The notes beneath the pieces are model-generated. The model saw nothing but the letters and a program-made list of their open reading frames with translations. It searched no databases and was not told where the DNA came from. From Xiphophorus maculatus (taxonomy: Eukaryota > Chordata > Actinopteri > Cyprinodontiformes > Poeciliidae): 64,000 nucleotides of DNA. Within the stretch, counting starts at the first letter, position 1; every line of letters begins with the position of its first letter. The DNA lies in assembly GCF_002775205.1 (NCBI RefSeq), contig NC_036447.1:10218501-10282500 (forward strand). Reading direction: 5' to 3'. This document shows, one piece after another, positions 63,502 through 64,000 of this stretch. Made by a program: the position numbers and the translations under genes.

Positions 63502-64000
63502 CTGTGAACACATGATTGTGTTTGATGTTGCCGTTGTAACTCAAGGAGACTGTTTGTGCTCCGAGACTTTTGTGAGAAGTCACAAAAAGTGAAGATACTT
63601 TATTTCAGTAAACTATTGAAATTCCAGGGCTGTTTTTATATAGTTTTCTGCTCATTCTCAGAAATTAGCTCAAAACTCTAAGACATAATTATTCTTTCCT
63701 CCTAACAATTTAATCTAAAGAATGAAGATGAATCAGAATGTGTACCTTCTTTGGCACAGATTTCTTTCTCCCAACATCGGCAGTTTGCTGCAATAAGTCA
63801 CATGTTTGTTCCACAAATGTTGCCACCTAACAATTAAAACAGGCTGGGCATGTTCCTCTTTCAAAGCGATACTGGCTTTCTCTGTGAATTATGTCTGGAT
63901 TAGTGCCAAAGTTTGGATCTATTTCATCCTTAAACGCAGCTATATTTGAAATTAAAGATTGTACCACATGTTCGTGGCTGCTTCTGGGTCACATTCCAGC

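Noticed and set aside
63961-64000. Minus-strand reading LECDPEAATNMW at the right edge, resembling a Kelch-type 'LDCYNP..NQW' segment of keap1
   Set aside because: If it were the preceding keap1 exon, the remaining roughly 35 residues up to SVER should follow in 63502-63960, and none is visible. The match is short and lacks the conserved Tyr.

Overview
This is a gene-dense piece of a vertebrate nuclear genome, almost certainly a teleost fish. All coding sequence is split by GT-AG introns, proteins match vertebrate families end to end, and the introns carry fish-type repeats: a tRNA-headed SINE with an (ATGG)n tail, L2-like LINE 3' ends and Tc1/mariner relics. The species cannot be fixed from the sequence. 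The repeat set fits a percomorph, perhaps a cyprinodontiform, but that is inference.

Layout. 1-13579 (+): the last 32 coding exons of smarca4 (BRG1), the SWI/SNF ATPase; its first exons lie off the left edge. About 13580-15960: its probable 3' UTR. 15960-21070: intergenic with a Tc1 relic. 21071-34448 (+): a complete 18-exon ldlr gene (857 residues) with a recognisable SRE/Sp1 promoter, a 4.9 kb first intron and a 2 kb AU-rich 3' UTR. 34450-39420: intergenic with a GGAT tetranucleotide array, a LINE fragment and a Tc1 fragment. 39680-44506 (+): a complete 12-exon AP-1 mu subunit gene (ap1m2-like, 424 residues). 45662-47539 (+): a two-exon INK4-type CDK inhibitor (cdkn2d-like, 164 residues). 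48100-50990: a Tc1 relic interrupted by a LINE tail. 51140-54590 (-): lrrc8e-like volume-regulated anion channel subunit (798 residues). 55650-61800: no gene recognised. 61805-63501 (-): the last three coding exons of keap1 (Kelch domain), running off the right edge.

The genes do not form a pathway or operon. They are the fish counterpart of a conserved vertebrate neighbourhood: SMARCA4, LDLR, AP1M2, CDKN2D and KEAP1 cluster on human 19p13.2, and LRRC8E is also on 19p13.2. They cover chromatin remodelling, cholesterol uptake, clathrin sorting, cell-cycle arrest, osmotic anion flux and oxidative-stress sensing.

I found no previously undescribed system. The items most worth checking are regulatory or structural: a sterol-response element in the ldlr promoter, a CCAAT/Sp1 cluster inside ldlr intron 1, a run of adjacent palindromes in that intron, a full CTCF consensus match before ap1m2, two frame-preserving stop-free introns and a GC-AG intron in smarca4, a near-perfect hairpin in a keap1 intron, and a longer, divergent Keap1 C-terminus. 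Exon borders were assigned by hand from splice signals, reading frame and remembered family sequence, and were checked by phase: each complete CDS sums to a multiple of three.
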